Source: an uncultured Collinsella sp.
GTDB lineage: Bacteria > Actinomycetota > Coriobacteriia > Coriobacteriales > Coriobacteriaceae
Direction: 5' to 3'
Length of the DNA stretch: 22,760 nucleotides
Assembly: GCA_959027945.1 (NCBI GenBank)
Contig: CAUFRO010000032.1
Location: 1 to 22,760 of the forward strand
The position numbers were made by a program, and so were the translations under genes. Below, piece after piece: positions 21,799 through 22,760 of the stretch. The notes under the pieces were generated by a model that did no database searches, was not told the origin of the DNA, and saw only the letters and a program-made list of their open reading frames with translations. The first letter of the stretch is position 1. Every line of letters starts with the position of its first letter.

Positions 21799-22760
21799 GT
21801 GACGGAACAGAAGATGAGCCCGCAGGCTATCGAGGTGCGTGGTGCGCGCGTCCATAACCTCAAGGGCATCGATATAGATATCCCGCTGGGAAAGCTCGTA
21901 GGCATTGCCGGCGTGTCGGGTTCGGGCAAGAGTTCGCTGGCACTGGGCGTTCTTTACGCCGAGGGCTCGCGCCGTTACCTGGAGGCGCTCAGCACCTATA
22001 CTCGCCGTCGTCTGACGCAGGCCGAACATGCCCAGGTGGATGAGGTCTTGCACGTGCCGGCGGCGCTCGCGCTACACCAGCGTCCGAGCGTGCCGGGCGT
22101 GCGTTCCACTTTTGGCACCATGACCGAGCTCAACAACAGCCTGCGTCTGCTCTTTAGCCGTTGCGCCCATCACGTGTGCCCGCACTGCGGGGCGCGCGTG
22201 GAGCCGAGCCTTAACGTGGCCGCAGGCCTGTCGCTCACGTGTCCTGCATGCGGTCGCGAGTTCTACGCGCCGAGTGCCGAGGACCTTGCCTTTAACAGCG
22301 GCGGTGCCTGTCCCACCTGCGGCGGCACCGGTGTCATGCGCGAGGTGGACGAAGCGAGCCTAGTGCCCGACGAGTCAAAGACCATCAACGAGGGAGCCGT
22401 CCTTCCCTGGGGTACGCTCATGTGGGATCTGATGAAGCAGGTGGCCGGCGAGATGGGCGTGCGCACCGACGTGCCGTTTAACCAACTCACGCCTCAAGAG
22501 CGCGACATCGTGTTCCACGGCCCGGCGGTTAAAAAGCACATTCTCTACGTTCCCAAAAACGGCGAGGGCGCCACGCCGCTCGATTTCACTTATTACAACG
22601 CCGTCTATACCGTTGAGAATGCGCTCGCCAAGGTTAAGGACGACAAGGGCCTCAAACGTGTTGCACGCTTTTTGCGCGAGGGGCCATGCCGTGACTGTGG
22701 TGGCACGCGTCTCTCCGAGGCTGCGCGCCAGCCCCAGGTGCGCGGTATCAATCTGGCGCA
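21799..22760 (+). CDS. UvrA-like ABC protein lacking the UvrB-binding insertion (partial, runs off the window)
   Basis: The visible 320 codons show a UvrA-type nucleotide-binding domain: GARVHNLKGIDIDIP (15-29), Walker A GVSGSGKS (38-45), YAEGSRRYLEALSTYTRR (53-70), and RSTFGTMTEL (102-111). CPHCG (127-131) and CPACG (148-152) give a zinc-type pair, followed by FNSGGACPTCGGTG (165-178). Only about 17 residues separate the two CxxC pairs, where canonical UvrA holds about 115 residues that bind UvrB. That is the layout of UvrA2/class II proteins, which are often linked to drug tolerance. I chose GTG 21799 with AGGG upstream; GTG 21790 and ATG 21814 are alternatives. The 3' part lies outside the window, so its class cannot be confirmed. 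Confidence 0.85.
   Translation, partial: MTEQKMSPQAIEVRGARVHNLKGIDIDIPLGKLVGIAGVSGSGKSSLALGVLYAEGSRRYLEALSTYTRRRLTQAEHAQVDEVLHVPAALALHQRPSVPGVRSTFGTMTELNNSLRLLFSRCAHHVCPHCGARVEPSLNVAAGLSLTCPACGREFYAPSAEDLAFNSGGACPTCGGTGVMREVDEASLVPDESKTINEGAVLPWGTLMWDLMKQVAGEMGVRTDVPFNQLTPQERDIVFHGPAVKKHILYVPKNGEGATPLDFTYYNAVYTVENALAKVKDDKGLKRVARFLREGPCRDCGGTRLSEAARQPQVRGINLA

Overview
The window reads as chromosomal DNA from a high-GC Gram-positive gut actinobacterium of the Coriobacteriia, most likely Collinsella or a close relative. This is inference from the high GC, the gene families, strong AGGAG-type ribosome binding sites, and intergenic 'GGGAC' palindromes of a kind I associate with that group; no rRNA or other marker gene is present to prove it. 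I see no tRNA, integrase, transposase or CRISPR array.

Layout. (1) 1-3332: the 3' end of a shortened sensor/solute-binding gene (minus), then a two-helix K+ channel, a LOG-family phosphoribohydrolase and a CLC-type anion channel (plus). (2) 3425-6809: minus-strand genes: an EamA transporter with two very similar halves, a ~186 bp inverted-repeat element, and an operon GntR regulator / ABC ATPase / ABC permease with a promoter wrapped in an inverted repeat. (3) 6858-7152: a striking non-coding array of eight 15-mer half-sites that alternate in orientation exactly every 40 bp. (4) 7298-10521: prfC (RF3), then a VUT-family transporter with a possible preQ1-type leader, co-transcribed with an SDR oxidoreductase and closed by a strong bidirectional terminator. 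(5) 10536-14685: uracil-DNA glycosylase, a second EamA transporter divergent from a LysR regulator, and a MATE exporter. (6) 14755-18266: rlmA-like and rsmJ-like rRNA methyltransferases, two small membrane proteins (one only 47 aa), a small Cys/His protein and a GNAT acetyltransferase. (7) 18301-22760: a candidate 6S RNA on the minus strand, a TetM/EF-G-like GTPase, an AAA ATPase and the start of a UvrA-like ABC protein that lacks the UvrB-binding insertion.

Theme. Translation is over-represented: two translational GTPases (RF3 and the TetM-like factor), two rRNA methyltransferases and a probable queuosine-precursor transporter. The rest is membrane transport and DNA repair. Regulatory structure is rich in the intergenic regions.

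Most worth a second look: the 40-bp alternating array upstream of prfC, the candidate 6S RNA, the inverted-repeat element at 4438-4623, the preQ1-like leader, and the recurring GGGAC half-units. All were read by eye; no alignments, folding programs or database searches were run.
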